From: an uncultured Clostridia bacterium
GTDB taxonomy: Bacteria; Bacillota; Clostridia; TANB77; CAG-508
Direction: 5' to 3'
DNA length: 26,029 nucleotides
Assembly: GCA_947599995.1 (NCBI GenBank)
Contig: CANQFW010000011.1
Coordinates: forward strand, 1 to 26,029
The notes under the pieces were generated by a model that worked only from the letters and a program-made list of their open reading frames with translations, was not told the origin of the DNA and ran no database searches. Every line of letters begins with the position of its first letter. Position 1 is the first letter of the stretch. Position numbers and translations under genes: made by a program. Positions 1-7,910 of the stretch are shown here, piece by piece.

Positions 1-75
1 AAGCTTCATATAGATTTACTTTATATATGTATATATTTGGTAATTTGGGAAATACTGTTTTTAGGTGGTGATATT

Positions 76-249
76 ATGACAAATAAAGAATTATTGTATG
101 TTGAAGATGCTTTAGGACATGAAAAATTTATGAAATCTTGTAGTCAAAAAGCATTCGACAATTTAACAGATCCTAATCTTTCTAATTATATGAAAGAGTT
201 AGAGCAAAAGCATACAGAATTATTTAACAAATTTTTAAATTTATTATAA
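76..249 (+). CDS. CotF-like spore coat protein, short subunit
   Basis: Small 57-residue acidic/amphipathic protein that resembles the first half of CotF-family spore coat proteins, which have a ferritin-like helical fold. Its sequence pattern (LLYVEDALGHEKFMKSC near the N-terminus, then a helix ending in KELEQKHTELFNKFL) is the usual helical hairpin of these proteins. An in-frame ATG at 37 exists, but I start at 76 because AGGTGGTG (63-70) is well placed before it and the extra 13 residues look non-coding. It ends 10 bp before the next coat gene, so the two are co-transcribed and probably form one coat complex on the developing spore. The promoter lies at or beyond the window edge. Family assignment is by recognition of the pattern only. 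Confidence 0.72.
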   Translation: MTNKELLYVEDALGHEKFMKSCSQKAFDNLTDPNLSNYMKELEQKHTELFNKFLNLL

Positions 250-259
250 GGAGGAACAT

Positions 260-505
260 ATGGAAGATAAAGATTTAATGGAAAAAGAGTTATTAATAAT
301 AAAAGGAGTTTGCGATTTATATCTTCATGGTACAATTGAATCATCTACAGCTGAAGTGCATTGTGCTTTTAAAGATGCTTTAAATACATCTTTAGATATT
401 CAAAATAAATTATATAATTTAATGTCTGAAAAAGGTTGGTATAAAACAGAAGTTGTCGAACAAACAAAAATTGATACAGTAAAGCAGAAATTTTCAGTAA
501 ATTAA
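260..505 (+). CDS. CotF-family spore coat protein
   Basis: 81-residue protein of the CotF-like spore coat family. The conserved stretch DLYLHGTIESS near residues 20-30, followed by a long helix and then a C-terminal GWYKTEVVEQ segment, is typical of the short clostridial members. There are no membrane segments or signal peptide, as expected for a protein made in the mother cell and assembled on the spore surface. AGGAGG lies 5 bases before the ATG. The gene follows the related 57-residue gene after 10 bp, so the pair is likely translated from one mRNA in the late mother cell. A strong hairpin follows the stop. Known of the family: coat-associated; the exact layer is unknown. Confidence 0.82.
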   Translation: MEDKDLMEKELLIIKGVCDLYLHGTIESSTAEVHCAFKDALNTSLDIQNKLYNLMSEKGWYKTEVVEQTKIDTVKQKFSVN

Positions 506-542
506 TTAGTATATTGGATTTGGCTTATAATCTTAAAAACGG

Positions 543-580
543 AATCGACTATGACACAATATCAATGATCATAGTCGATT
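543..580. terminator. Hairpin terminator between convergent genes
   Basis: AATCGACTATGA (543-554) and TCATAGTCGATT (569-580) form a perfect 12-bp stem with a 14-base loop, followed on the plus strand by TTCTATT. It lies 38 bp after the coat operon and faces the minus-strand gene ending at 650, so it may serve both directions. The T-tract is imperfect. Confidence 0.75.
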
Positions 581-649
581 TTCTATTAAATTATTTAATC
601 TAGTATTTACTTATGTTATTATATCAGTTTAATAACAATCTTCAAAATT

Positions 650-1132
650 TTAATAATTTCTATATTGATTTTTATCAGCTCTCTCATCATATTTTCTATC
701 AAACTTATCAGTCTTAAAGAACCAATCCGTTTTTCTATCTGAATGACTTTTTCTAGTAGCCTTATCAATCAATAAATCTATTAATACTAATACGGACAAA
801 ATAACTCCTAAGGCAGCTGCAAATACATTTTGTAATATATCCATCGATAAACCTGTTTCTGGTCTATTTACAATAAGATTATTAAAAATATATGTTCCAA
901 AATAGAATCCATATGTAGCTACGTATGCAATTGCTCCTACTAATGATCTTCTTAATATTAAAATAAGACATAAAATTGTAGTAAATAATAATATAATTTC
1001 TGTATTAAAATTAAAAGCAATAAAACCACCGAAATCTGTACCACCGAATTGAACAGATAAAGCAACTATAACTCTAAAAATCCAAAACATTCCCATAAAC
1101 ATTACCAAAAGCCATGACGATAAATTTCTCAT
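650..1132 (-). CDS. Four-helix membrane protein of unknown function
   Basis: 160-residue protein that I do not recognise. It has four hydrophobic segments: about residues 5-25, 43-60, 64-86 and 103-123. The last 35 residues are highly charged (KTDWFFKTDKFDRKYDERAD region) and presumably cytosolic. There is no signal peptidase site or catalytic motif. The ATG at 1132 has only a weak ribosome site. The strong AGGAGG (1171-1176) sits about 40 bases upstream, where it precedes a three-codon ORF instead (ATG-TTA-GAT-TAG, 1166-1155). The frame is open up to an ATT at 1159, which is a possible but rare start. It follows the DUF1292 gene after 200 bp and has its own promoter candidate. Confidence 0.7.
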   Translation of the reverse strand: MRNLSSWLLVMFMGMFWIFRVIVALSVQFGGTDFGGFIAFNFNTEIILLFTTILCLILILRRSLVGAIAYVATYGFYFGTYIFNNLIVNRPETGLSMDILQNVFAAALGVILSVLVLIDLLIDKATRKSHSDRKTDWFFKTDKFDRKYDERADKNQYRNY

Positions 1133-1212
1133 TTTCTTATTACATATGTTATCTCTAATCTAACATATTTCCTCCTTTTCATCTAATTTTTTATTATTTT
1201 ATACCTTAAAAT

Positions 1213-1241
1213 ATTATAGTTTCATAATTAAAGGTGCTCAA
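1213..1241 (-). promoter_or_regulatory. Sigma-A promoter candidate for the 650-1132 gene
   Basis: On the minus strand TTGAGC (1241-1236) and a consensus TATAAT (1218-1213) are separated by exactly 17 bases. The -35 box lies inside the terminator hairpin of the upstream gene. The mRNA would start near 1205, giving a leader of about 70 bases that includes the small upstream ORF. Confidence 0.5.
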
Positions 1242-1262
1242 AATATTAACTTAGAACACCTT
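1231..1262 (-). terminator. Hairpin after the DUF1292 gene
   Basis: AAGGTGCTC (1231-1239) pairs with GAACACCTT (1254-1262), a 9-bp stem with one G-U type pair and a 14-base loop. On the minus strand it is followed by a weak TTTAATTAT tail. It lies 70 bp downstream of the stop at 1332. Confidence 0.5.
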
Positions 1263-1331
1263 AACATACTTTGCCACAAACAAAATATTTTTGTACAATG
1301 TTAATGGCTATTCTATTTTATCTAGCAAATT

Positions 1332-1637
1332 TTAATCAACAAAATCAAAATCATCCTTAAATTTGTTTTTAAATATTTCAAATACATTCATCAATACATC
1401 TTCATCTTCAACACTAACATAAGACTCTTGGTCAGAATCTTCATCGCTATCCTCTAATTTTAATATAACTACCTCCCCCTCTTCTTCTTCATCGCCTTCT
1501 GCCATAGGTAATAATACTACATATTGTTCATTTTCATAATCAACTAAATCTAAAAATTCAAATTTAACTTCATTTCCTTCTTCATCGTTTAAAATGACAA
1601 TGTTATCTGATTCTTCTTCATTTAAATTTTCATCCAT
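1332..1637 (-). CDS. yrzB: DUF1292 family acidic protein (YrzB-like)
   Basis: 101-residue, very acidic protein. The core IVILNDEEGNEVKFEFLDLV, then YENEQYVVLLP and EVVILKLED, is the DUF1292 beta-sheet fold found in Bacillus YrzB. The rest (residues 48-90) is rich in Asp and Glu, and the last 20 residues form a helix. Function is unknown in the family. In Bacilli and Clostridia it normally follows ireB (yrzL) and ruvX (yrrK), and it does so here, although 234 bp separate it from ruvX, so it may have its own promoter. A ribosome site AAAGGATG lies just upstream of the ATG. The gene symbol follows B. subtilis by family and synteny. Confidence 0.85.
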   Translation of the reverse strand: MDENLNEEESDNIVILNDEEGNEVKFEFLDLVDYENEQYVVLLPMAEGDEEEEGEVVILKLEDSDEDSDQESYVSVEDEDVLMNVFEIFKNKFKDDFDFVD

Positions 1638-1796
1638 TCTTTTACATCCTTTCTTTAAATATGCTGTTTGTTCATAATACCTTAATATTCTTTTTTAATT
1701 CATTTTAATAAGGCTTTTAAAACAACATTTTTATTTATATAATTTAATTTTAATATCTTTTAGTAATAAAATGCTTTTATATCCTTACGTTTTTAC

Positions 1797-1819
1797 AGTG
1801 TTAAATTTATATTAACACT
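1797..1819. repeat. Short inverted repeat in the ruvX-DUF1292 gap
   Basis: AGTGTTAA (1797-1804) and TTAACACT (1812-1819) form a perfect 8-bp stem with a 7-base loop. It could end ruvX transcripts, but there is no T-tract on the minus strand. I see nothing else in the 234-bp gap beyond very AT-rich sequence and the ribosome site of the next gene. Confidence 0.35.
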
Positions 1820-1871
1820 ATTGAAAATTTTGCATAAAATATTTAGTTTATATATTTTTTTACAATTAAAA

Positions 1872-2297
1872 TTAGTTTTGGTTTTTAACCTTTTCAACAT
1901 ATGTTTCTAGAATATACACTGCAGATATAGTATCTACTATATTTCTTTTTTTATGCTTATTTATGCTTAAAAAGTTCATTGTTTTATGTGCTGCAACAGT
2001 TGTAAGTCTTTCGTCTATATAATCGATTTTTATTTTATTATATTTGCATTTTAATTTATGTATAAACTTTTTTGTTAGTTCCATTCTTTTAGATTCAGAT
2101 CCATCCATATTGAATGGCATACCTACAACAATTGTCTTTATTTCATAAATTTCTAGTAGTTCATCTATTTTCTTTAAGAGAACCTTATCATTGCCTTCAT
2201 TTTTTACTGTCTCAATTCCCTGCACAGTTATATTTAAACTGTCTGTTATTGCAAAACCAGTTCTAGCTTCTCCATAATCGATGCCAAGTATTCTCAT
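1872..2297 (-). CDS. ruvX: RuvX/YqgF-family putative Holliday junction resolvase
   Basis: 141 residues, the usual length for the YqgF/RuvX family, which has an RNase H-like fold. Family members have been linked to Holliday junction resolution and, in E. coli, to pre-16S rRNA processing. The first metal-binding Asp is in GIDYGEARTGFA (D7). VVGMPFNMDGS is the conserved second strand and loop, YIDERLTT carries the next acidic pair, and VDTISAVYILETY holds the C-terminal Asp. All expected acidic residues are present, so it should be active. Its ATG overlaps the stop of ireB by one base (TAATG), which implies translational coupling. Cytosolic. Confidence 0.93.
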   Translation of the reverse strand: MRILGIDYGEARTGFAITDSLNITVQGIETVKNEGNDKVLLKKIDELLEIYEIKTIVVGMPFNMDGSESKRMELTKKFIHKLKCKYNKIKIDYIDERLTTVAAHKTMNFLSINKHKKRNIVDTISAVYILETYVEKVKNQN

Positions 2298-2551
2298 TAC
2301 TTATCTATCCCAACATAAAATTTAACCATTTTTTCTAGTAATTCATCACGATCTATCTTTCTAATTCTATTTCTTGCATCATTATGACTTGTTATATAAG
2401 TTGGGTCTCCTGATAATATATATCCCACTAATTGATTAATTGGATTATATCCCTTTTCTTGTAAGGCTTCATATACCTCTTTTACGATTTTTCGAGCATC
2501 ATGCTCTTCATCTTTTAAAGATTTAAAACTCATTGTTTTATCGAAATTCAT
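2297..2551 (-). CDS. ireB: IreB family regulatory phosphoprotein (UPF0297)
   Basis: 84-residue small protein that matches IreB/YrzL along its whole length: MSFKSLKDEE, then DARKIVKEVYEALQEKGYNP, NQLVGYILSGDPTYITSH and a closing helix. In Enterococcus faecalis IreB is phosphorylated by the PASTA-domain kinase IreK and acts negatively in cephalosporin resistance. The residues known to be modified there are N-terminal threonines; here T6 is in the same N-terminal stretch. The gene sits directly upstream of ruvX, the normal order in Firmicutes (alaS is the usual upstream gene but is absent here). It follows the degenerate-GGDEF gene after 9 bp, within one operon. Confidence 0.93.
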   Translation of the reverse strand: MNFDKTMSFKSLKDEEHDARKIVKEVYEALQEKGYNPINQLVGYILSGDPTYITSHNDARNRIRKIDRDELLEKMVKFYVGIDK

Positions 2552-2560
2552 TATTACCTC

Positions 2561-3724
2561 CTAAATACTAGTTATTTCCGTACTTTCTTTTGACTCTTCA
2601 TCTATGTATTTTTCCATTTTTCTAAATACTTCTTCAAGTCCTGTACCTTTGTAATATGTAGATATAACAAAATTTAACTGAGGGGTTGCTGTTTTTATCT
2701 GTTTTTTCTTTTTTCTTCTTCCTTTTTTAGGAATTTCCTTACCTTCTTTAATTTTTTCATCTTGAGTTTCATCAATTTCTTTAACTTCAAAGTTTTCTTC
2801 TAATGAAATTTTTTGTTCTTCAATTGATTCCTTAATACCTTTTATAAATTCAGAAACTGCATTACTTTCCACTCCACAAAATACTATTGCAAATTTTGGG
2901 CCCATATACCTTACAAATAAATAAGTATTTGCAATATTTGATTTTATATAGTTGCTTGTTTCTGTAATAACTTTATTTCCTAATTCTCTCGAAATTTTGT
3001 TTATTTCCTCTATATTTGCTATTTTAAACATACACACACCAGAAACAGCATATTGATCAATAATCTTCTTTCCTTCTCCATATAAATATTCCGCCGTTTT
3101 CAATCCAGTAAATAAATCCGTTCTCGCTATTTTCTCTAGAGTCTTTTGGTAATCAATTGTTTTTAAAACTGTTACAATGTTTTCTCTTACAGTTTCAAAT
3201 ATTGTTGTATCTATATTGTCAAAGTCATGAGGAACTCCACTTTCTATTATCCAATATCCAATATATACGTTATCTATATATAATGGAAAGAATATTGCTG
3301 ATTTTGACCTTCCAAACTCCTGTTGTTGATAAGGTAGTCTTTCATTTTCATTATTAACGGTTATATACTTTGGGACAGAAGCAGCAATACTATCTTTAAA
3401 TATATCAACTTCATGTAGACTTTTAAGAGCATCCCAATGTCTAGACGACACATTTGAAGCCTTAATTATATATTCTGTTCCATCGAATACAACAATAGTT
3501 GAATACTTGATTTCATATTTTTCAATTATTACTTCATTTATATCTTGTATTTTTTTATCAACATCAGAATCATTTCCAACAATATTCATAAAATCTTGCA
3601 AAATATTTAAATTTGTAACTCTTTGATTCATATTTTGAAATGTCTGTATTTTCTTGTGAATCGACATATTATATATCATTAAAGCCACAATAACACAAAC
3701 TAATAATATTATTAATACTAACAC
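2561..3724 (-). CDS. Membrane-anchored GAF plus degenerate GGDEF protein
   Basis: 387 residues. Residues 1-20 form one membrane helix. Residues 40-190 read as a GAF-type sensor domain (STIVVFDGTEYII, IFFPLYIDNVYIGYWIIES), and 200-380 as a GGDEF-fold domain that starts with the family motif ARTDLFTGLKT (210-220). The signature loop that should read GGDEF is MGPKF (284-288), so diguanylate cyclase activity is not expected, and no RxxD inhibitory site is visible. A Lys/Arg-rich insert with KKGRRKKKKQ (343-352) interrupts the domain and may bind nucleic acid or acidic lipid. It lies 30 bp after the AT-hook gene and 9 bp before ireB, so it belongs to the same transcript. Inference: a sensor or scaffold, not an enzyme. 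Confidence 0.75.
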   Translation of the reverse strand: MLVLIILLVCVIVALMIYNMSIHKKIQTFQNMNQRVTNLNILQDFMNIVGNDSDVDKKIQDINEVIIEKYEIKYSTIVVFDGTEYIIKASNVSSRHWDALKSLHEVDIFKDSIAASVPKYITVNNENERLPYQQQEFGRSKSAIFFPLYIDNVYIGYWIIESGVPHDFDNIDTTIFETVRENIVTVLKTIDYQKTLEKIARTDLFTGLKTAEYLYGEGKKIIDQYAVSGVCMFKIANIEEINKISRELGNKVITETSNYIKSNIANTYLFVRYMGPKFAIVFCGVESNAVSEFIKGIKESIEEQKISLEENFEVKEIDETQDEKIKEGKEIPKKGRRKKKKQIKTATPQLNFVISTYYKGTGLEEVFRKMEKYIDEESKESTEITSI

Positions 3725-3754
3725 AAACTTGTCCCTCCGTTTTTATGGTTTATT

Positions 3755-6145
3755 TTAATAATTCTTTCTCATATTATTTAATGTATTATTCATATTACTT
3801 GAAAATCCATTTATGTTATATGATGAATCCATTTTATTTTTTCCTTTTTTATTAGAATTAATTGCTTGTCTTGGAGCTAGCGGATATACTTTTCCAGCTA
3901 AATCTGTAAGTATATTTTTAAAATCTTTTGGATAGTTATTTGATGAAATTTCACATTCTACTATTCCAGATAAATATTTCGTGTAAACCTCTTCATTAAA
4001 AGGTACCTCTGTATATTTTACATTATTTCTGTCAAACAATTCTGTCATAAACGACATCTCTGGATCATTATAAAAAGCCATTCCACCAATTATATTCTTA
4101 GATGTTATACCCTTTAATTTTAAACACTTATTTATTACTATATTTATTTTTTTCTCATCTAGTATATTTTTTGATTTAAGTTCTCTTAAAAACGCAGTAA
4201 GTGGCTGTATTGTAAGTATATCCATAGATTGAACTAAAAATAATTCTTGTGCATTATCAAAATATCCTTTTGGTGTATTGTAATCACAGTCTATAAGCAC
4301 ACATGTATGATTTTTAACGAGTGTTTTCAATATAGGGCCATAATTTTTTATATTTTCAGTTTCCACTGGAATTCCAGTATAAACACTTAGATTTTGATTT
4401 GCTTGTACTCCATATGGATTACCTAAAATTAAATTTTGGAAACTATTTATTGCGGTTTTTCTTAACTCTTCAGAATTTTTTGTGTATATATAGTATGAAT
4501 TTTTATTTTTTGTAGCATCTAATATTGCAACATTTACACCTAATTTTGATAACACCTCAGCTACACTATTTACTATAAATGATGTTCCATTCTTTGTTGT
4601 ACCTAAAAATGCTACCACCTTTTTCTCTGGAGTAAGCAAACTATCAAATTCAGGCTTATCGAAATTTTCATCATAGTTAGATTCATCTTCTGCTGAGTAC
4701 TCATTTTTTTGATGTTGATAATTATTTTGTCTATAAATGTTAATATTTTGATTTTTTTCTTGGCTCACTTTATATAAATCTTCTTCTTCTGGTTCCTCTG
4801 AAATTTCAAATCCTGGTAACATTCCTTGGATATCATCTTCATCAATCGTATTATCTTCATAATCGTTACCTTGTGTTGCATTTTGATATTGATCTGTATT
4901 GAAATCACTTTCATCATTATTCGATTGCTGTACGTCATCCAATCCAGGTAATAAACCATAATCATCACTTTCATAATCCTGATGTAAATCGTTGTTCTCC
5001 TGTGAACCATTTTCAACGTTAGGCATAAGCTCATCACTACTTATTGTATCTTCTTCGATTACTTTTTTAGGTCTTCCTCTTTTTCTTGGCTTTTCTTCTA
5101 TGTTTTTATTATCATCATCATTTTTCTGCTTTCTAGGTCTTCCTCTTTTTCTTGGTTTATCTTCCTCTTTAATTGATTCTTCTACTATTTTGTAATTACC
5201 CTTTTCTTTTTCATCAAATTTATCTATTTCTTCAAATTCTTCGTCATCATCATAATCATCAAATTCCTCTTTATAACTAACTTCTGCTGGTTTAATATTA
5301 TTAGTCACTACTTTTTTTACATTTGAACTTCCCATCGTTGCAGGAACTACAACTGGCCTAGCCGTTCTATTAAGTCCTTCTGTCATAAGAAGTTTCTCAC
5401 TAGGTCCTTTCAATTTTTTTATTGAAGAAGCTTTTTTAGACATTAGACCACCAGATGTTGCAATTTTTTGATACTCTGGTGAACTTTCTTCTAGCACTGC
5501 TCTTACATTTAGAGGTAACATTGATATGATTATTTTAAGCTGTTTTTCATTATATTGTGTTACAATGTTATTAAAACTTTGCACATATTTCTCTTCATTT
5601 TTTCCTAATTTTTTGAAATGATTTAATATATTTCTCATCTCATCTTCATTAACATCGTTTTCACTTTCTGGCTTGTATTTTACTTCATCAGTCTCTATAT
5701 TATAATAAATTTTTGCTTGTTTTTTTGAACGTGGTAAATTTATTAATTTACAAACTTGATCTATACTTCTATCATTTCCAATAATTGCATTATATATCCC
5801 TATTCCAAAGAATTTTACTAATATATCATCTGATTTGCTTCTTCTTTCTGAGCATATTAGAATAATGGAAATGTTATCTTGTTGTGCATTTAAAGCCTCA
5901 TCACTAATCTCATCTAATTTCTCAAAAATAAATTTATCCCTTTGCTCATAGCTAGAGCTTGTAAATTCTTCTAACTCTTCACTTATGACAATTCTATCAT
6001 ATGATTTATCCTTTTGTATTTCTTTCAAAATTGCATTATAAAAATAAACATTTTTATAAGAAATGATTTCTTTATATTCTTTTTGATATTTTTTTACTAT
6101 TTCTGCTGAAATATTATCATCATTTACTGCAAATAAAACCTTCAT
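3755..6145 (-). CDS. MinD/TadZ-like P-loop protein with two AT-hooks
   Basis: 796 residues with three parts. Residues 1-150 look like a receiver-like alpha/beta domain (RIVISEEL, ISIILICSERR). Residues 290-500 are a long acidic disordered linker with two AT-hooks, RKRGRPRK (332-339) and RKRGRPKK (354-361), and two copies of a short motif, GLLPGL (397-402) and GMLPGF (441-446). Residues 507-745 are a MinD/ParA/TadZ-type domain. Its P-loop reads GTTKNGTSF (515-523): K518 matches the signature lysine but the second lysine is missing. VLIDCD is the Walker B-like strand. I start at ATG 6145 (GGGAG upstream); the frame stays open further but overlaps the previous gene. The 5-bp gap to the upstream membrane gene implies coupling. 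DNA binding and positioning are inferred; the substrate is unknown. Confidence 0.72.
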   Translation of the reverse strand: MKVLFAVNDDNISAEIVKKYQKEYKEIISYKNVYFYNAILKEIQKDKSYDRIVISEELEEFTSSSYEQRDKFIFEKLDEISDEALNAQQDNISIILICSERRSKSDDILVKFFGIGIYNAIIGNDRSIDQVCKLINLPRSKKQAKIYYNIETDEVKYKPESENDVNEDEMRNILNHFKKLGKNEEKYVQSFNNIVTQYNEKQLKIIISMLPLNVRAVLEESSPEYQKIATSGGLMSKKASSIKKLKGPSEKLLMTEGLNRTARPVVVPATMGSSNVKKVVTNNIKPAEVSYKEEFDDYDDDEEFEEIDKFDEKEKGNYKIVEESIKEEDKPRKRGRPRKQKNDDDNKNIEEKPRKRGRPKKVIEEDTISSDELMPNVENGSQENNDLHQDYESDDYGLLPGLDDVQQSNNDESDFNTDQYQNATQGNDYEDNTIDEDDIQGMLPGFEISEEPEEEDLYKVSQEKNQNINIYRQNNYQHQKNEYSAEDESNYDENFDKPEFDSLLTPEKKVVAFLGTTKNGTSFIVNSVAEVLSKLGVNVAILDATKNKNSYYIYTKNSEELRKTAINSFQNLILGNPYGVQANQNLSVYTGIPVETENIKNYGPILKTLVKNHTCVLIDCDYNTPKGYFDNAQELFLVQSMDILTIQPLTAFLRELKSKNILDEKKINIVINKCLKLKGITSKNIIGGMAFYNDPEMSFMTELFDRNNVKYTEVPFNEEVYTKYLSGIVECEISSNNYPKDFKNILTDLAGKVYPLAPRQAINSNKKGKNKMDSSYNINGFSSNMNNTLNNMRKNY

Positions 6146-6150
6146 TTGTT

Positions 6151-6564
6151 TTACTCCCTTCCGAATTTTACAACTATGGCAAACACCAATGGTAGCACTT
6201 GACAAATTACTGTTAATGTTATAAATGTAACAATTAGAGCCAATCCTTTCTCTCTTACTTCTAAATGCTTTAGTCCTATTACATAATCGCAAATTATACC
6301 TATTACAATTCCCAGAAAGCAAAAAGGTATGCTCCAAATTTGCACTACATGTAATATATATGCTGTTGTACCATATGATGCAGAGCCATATTTTTCTTGG
6401 TAATCTTGTATTGTTTTTAATTGATCATTTTTCATTTCAACTAAAGTACTTTCAGTTTTTTCATCTAGAACTACTTTTGCAGCATATGTCTCATTAAATT
6501 TAAATTCACATATAAATGCTAAAACTATTGTCAAAATTGATATGATTCCAAATATTTTTTTCAT
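6151..6564 (-). CDS. Small membrane protein with signal-like N-terminus
   Basis: 137 residues, not recognised as a known family. Residues 4-26 form a signal peptide or first helix ending near ETYAAK. Residues 30-65 are polar (DEKTESTLVEMKNDQLKTI), and two helices follow at about 72-92 and 105-132. This gives a short extracellular loop and a mostly membrane-embedded C-terminus. The start at 6564 is chosen for GAGGGGG placed 6 bases upstream; an in-frame ATG 60 bases earlier has no ribosome site. It is the first gene of the operon with the AT-hook/MinD-like protein 5 bp downstream, so it could be its membrane partner. This role is inference from position only. Confidence 0.65.
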   Translation of the reverse strand: MKKIFGIISILTIVLAFICEFKFNETYAAKVVLDEKTESTLVEMKNDQLKTIQDYQEKYGSASYGTTAYILHVVQIWSIPFCFLGIVIGIICDYVIGLKHLEVREKGLALIVTFITLTVICQVLPLVFAIVVKFGRE

Positions 6565-6815
6565 ATATTTCCCCCTCTTTTTTAGCAATACACTCCTACT
6601 TTTTCTTACTATTATATCATACAATACTATTTAAAAAATAGCAAGAATTTTTTTAAAAAAAATTAATATTTTGACACAATCTCCCCATATAATTAATGCC
6701 ATCAATATTTGGATTTATGTTAATTGCAAAATTAATCTAAATCGCTTAAGTCGACAGCATTGACATTGTGTGATTAAACATTAGCTAAATCTTGCTATTT
6801 ATACTGATTATTATT

Positions 6816-7787
6816 CTATTTTTTATTATACAAGTAGAGCATTTGCTTATATACTCCATTTGCCCAATTTTTATCCGTAGCATATCTTTTATTAACTGAC
6901 TCTAATGTATTTCCACTGTAATACTTTCCACTCGCCACTTGATTATCATAAATCTTTGTACCTGCTGGATTTATATAATATTTCACAAATACTCTTGCAA
7001 GTAAATCAATACTCTCTGAATAACTTTGAAAATTATATGCTCCATTGTATGGATTTGAATCATATGCTCCATATCCAAATAAATTATATTTTTTTGTTGA
7101 TATTTTAGACGTTCCCCATGCACTTTCATGTATTCCAACCGCTGCAACAAATATACCATTTATATTATATTCTTTCTCTATATAATAAAAATATTGTGCA
7201 TTATTCTCAAAAATTTTGTTTTTATCTTTTTCGTCTGTTAGCACTTTCTTAAATTGTTCTAAGGTAAATCCACTTGGTTTATTTAGAGGAATTTGAAAAC
7301 TCAAAGCATTACTTGGCGTTTCTACCACTATCTTCTTCTTTGTTCCTATTTCTACTATCTTATCCAGTGCTGCTTTAGTTACAACTGCTGAAATTTGTTC
7401 CTCTTTTATCAATTCATTATTTTCATTAAATGTTTTTTTGATTATTATTTTTTGAATTCCATTTCTTCCCTCTTGTACAATGTTTGTAGTTCCTTCATAT
7501 AAATAGTCGCTTTTTCTGTATTTTGTTAAATATTCTAATTCTTCTTCATATGATGTAATCTCTTCATGTGTATTTCTATCTTTGGTATTTTCATCTATAA
7601 TTTTTTCTACATTGATACTTTGTGCATTACTAAACCTTACATCTGTTTCTGCAGTAGCTAAAGTTTCCTCAGATTTTGCAACATAGCTTTCTTTTCTCGT
7701 GTTTTGCATTAAGTAAAATAATACTACTATGGCAAAAATTGATATTAATGTTAAAATCGTATTTTTGATAATTTTTTCTTTTGACAT
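6816..7787 (-). CDS. G5 domain plus glucosaminidase-type wall hydrolase
   Basis: 323 residues. A single membrane helix at 10-27 anchors it or acts as an uncleaved signal, and a polar stalk follows. A G5 domain at about 75-155 (TNIVQEGRNGIQKIIIKKTF, then EEQISAVVTKAALDKIVEIGTK) is likely to bind peptidoglycan or other wall polymers. The C-terminal 195-320 part is a beta-N-acetylglucosaminidase (lysozyme-like) domain: VGIHESAWGTSK carries the catalytic Glu (E231), followed by KKYNLFGYGAYD. It should cleave N-acetylglucosaminyl linkages in peptidoglycan outside the cell. It has its own sigma-A promoter and ribosome site AGGTGA, so it is a single-gene unit. No terminator is obvious in the 190 bp after it. 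Confidence 0.85.
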   Translation of the reverse strand: MSKEKIIKNTILTLISIFAIVVLFYLMQNTRKESYVAKSEETLATAETDVRFSNAQSINVEKIIDENTKDRNTHEEITSYEEELEYLTKYRKSDYLYEGTTNIVQEGRNGIQKIIIKKTFNENNELIKEEQISAVVTKAALDKIVEIGTKKKIVVETPSNALSFQIPLNKPSGFTLEQFKKVLTDEKDKNKIFENNAQYFYYIEKEYNINGIFVAAVGIHESAWGTSKISTKKYNLFGYGAYDSNPYNGAYNFQSYSESIDLLARVFVKYYINPAGTKIYDNQVASGKYYSGNTLESVNKRYATDKNWANGVYKQMLYLYNKK

Positions 7788-7805
7788 AATTAATCACCTA
7801 AGATA

Positions 7806-7834
7806 ATTTTAATATTTATGTAGATTTTTGTCAA
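7806..7834 (-). promoter_or_regulatory. Sigma-A promoter of the wall hydrolase gene
   Basis: On the minus strand a consensus TTGACA (7834-7829) and TAAAAT (7811-7806) are 17 bases apart. The start would be near 7799, only about 12 bases before the ATG at 7787, which is short, but the AGGTGA ribosome site still fits. Confidence 0.65.
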
Positions 7835-7851
7835 GAAAAAATGACACAAAC

Positions 7852-7891
7852 ACAGAAAAAACAAATAACAGATTTTTCTCATCTGTTATTT
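7852..7891 (-). terminator. Intrinsic terminator of mntP
   Basis: AAATAACAGAT (7863-7873) and ATCTGTTATTT (7881-7891) make a perfect 11-bp stem with a 7-base loop. On the minus strand it is followed by GTTTTTTCTG. It lies 20 bp after the mntP stop. Confidence 0.9.
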
Positions 7892-7910
7892 AACCATTAT
7901 CTTATAATTT

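Noticed and set aside
6146..6337. 64-residue N-terminal extension of the AT-hook protein
   Set aside because: It overlaps the upstream membrane gene in another frame, and a good ribosome site precedes the ATG at 6145.
6673..6771. ACACAAT / ATTGTGT pair in the gap after the wall hydrolase gene
   Set aside because: Only 7 bp with more than 80 bp between; not credible as a terminator or mobile-element end.
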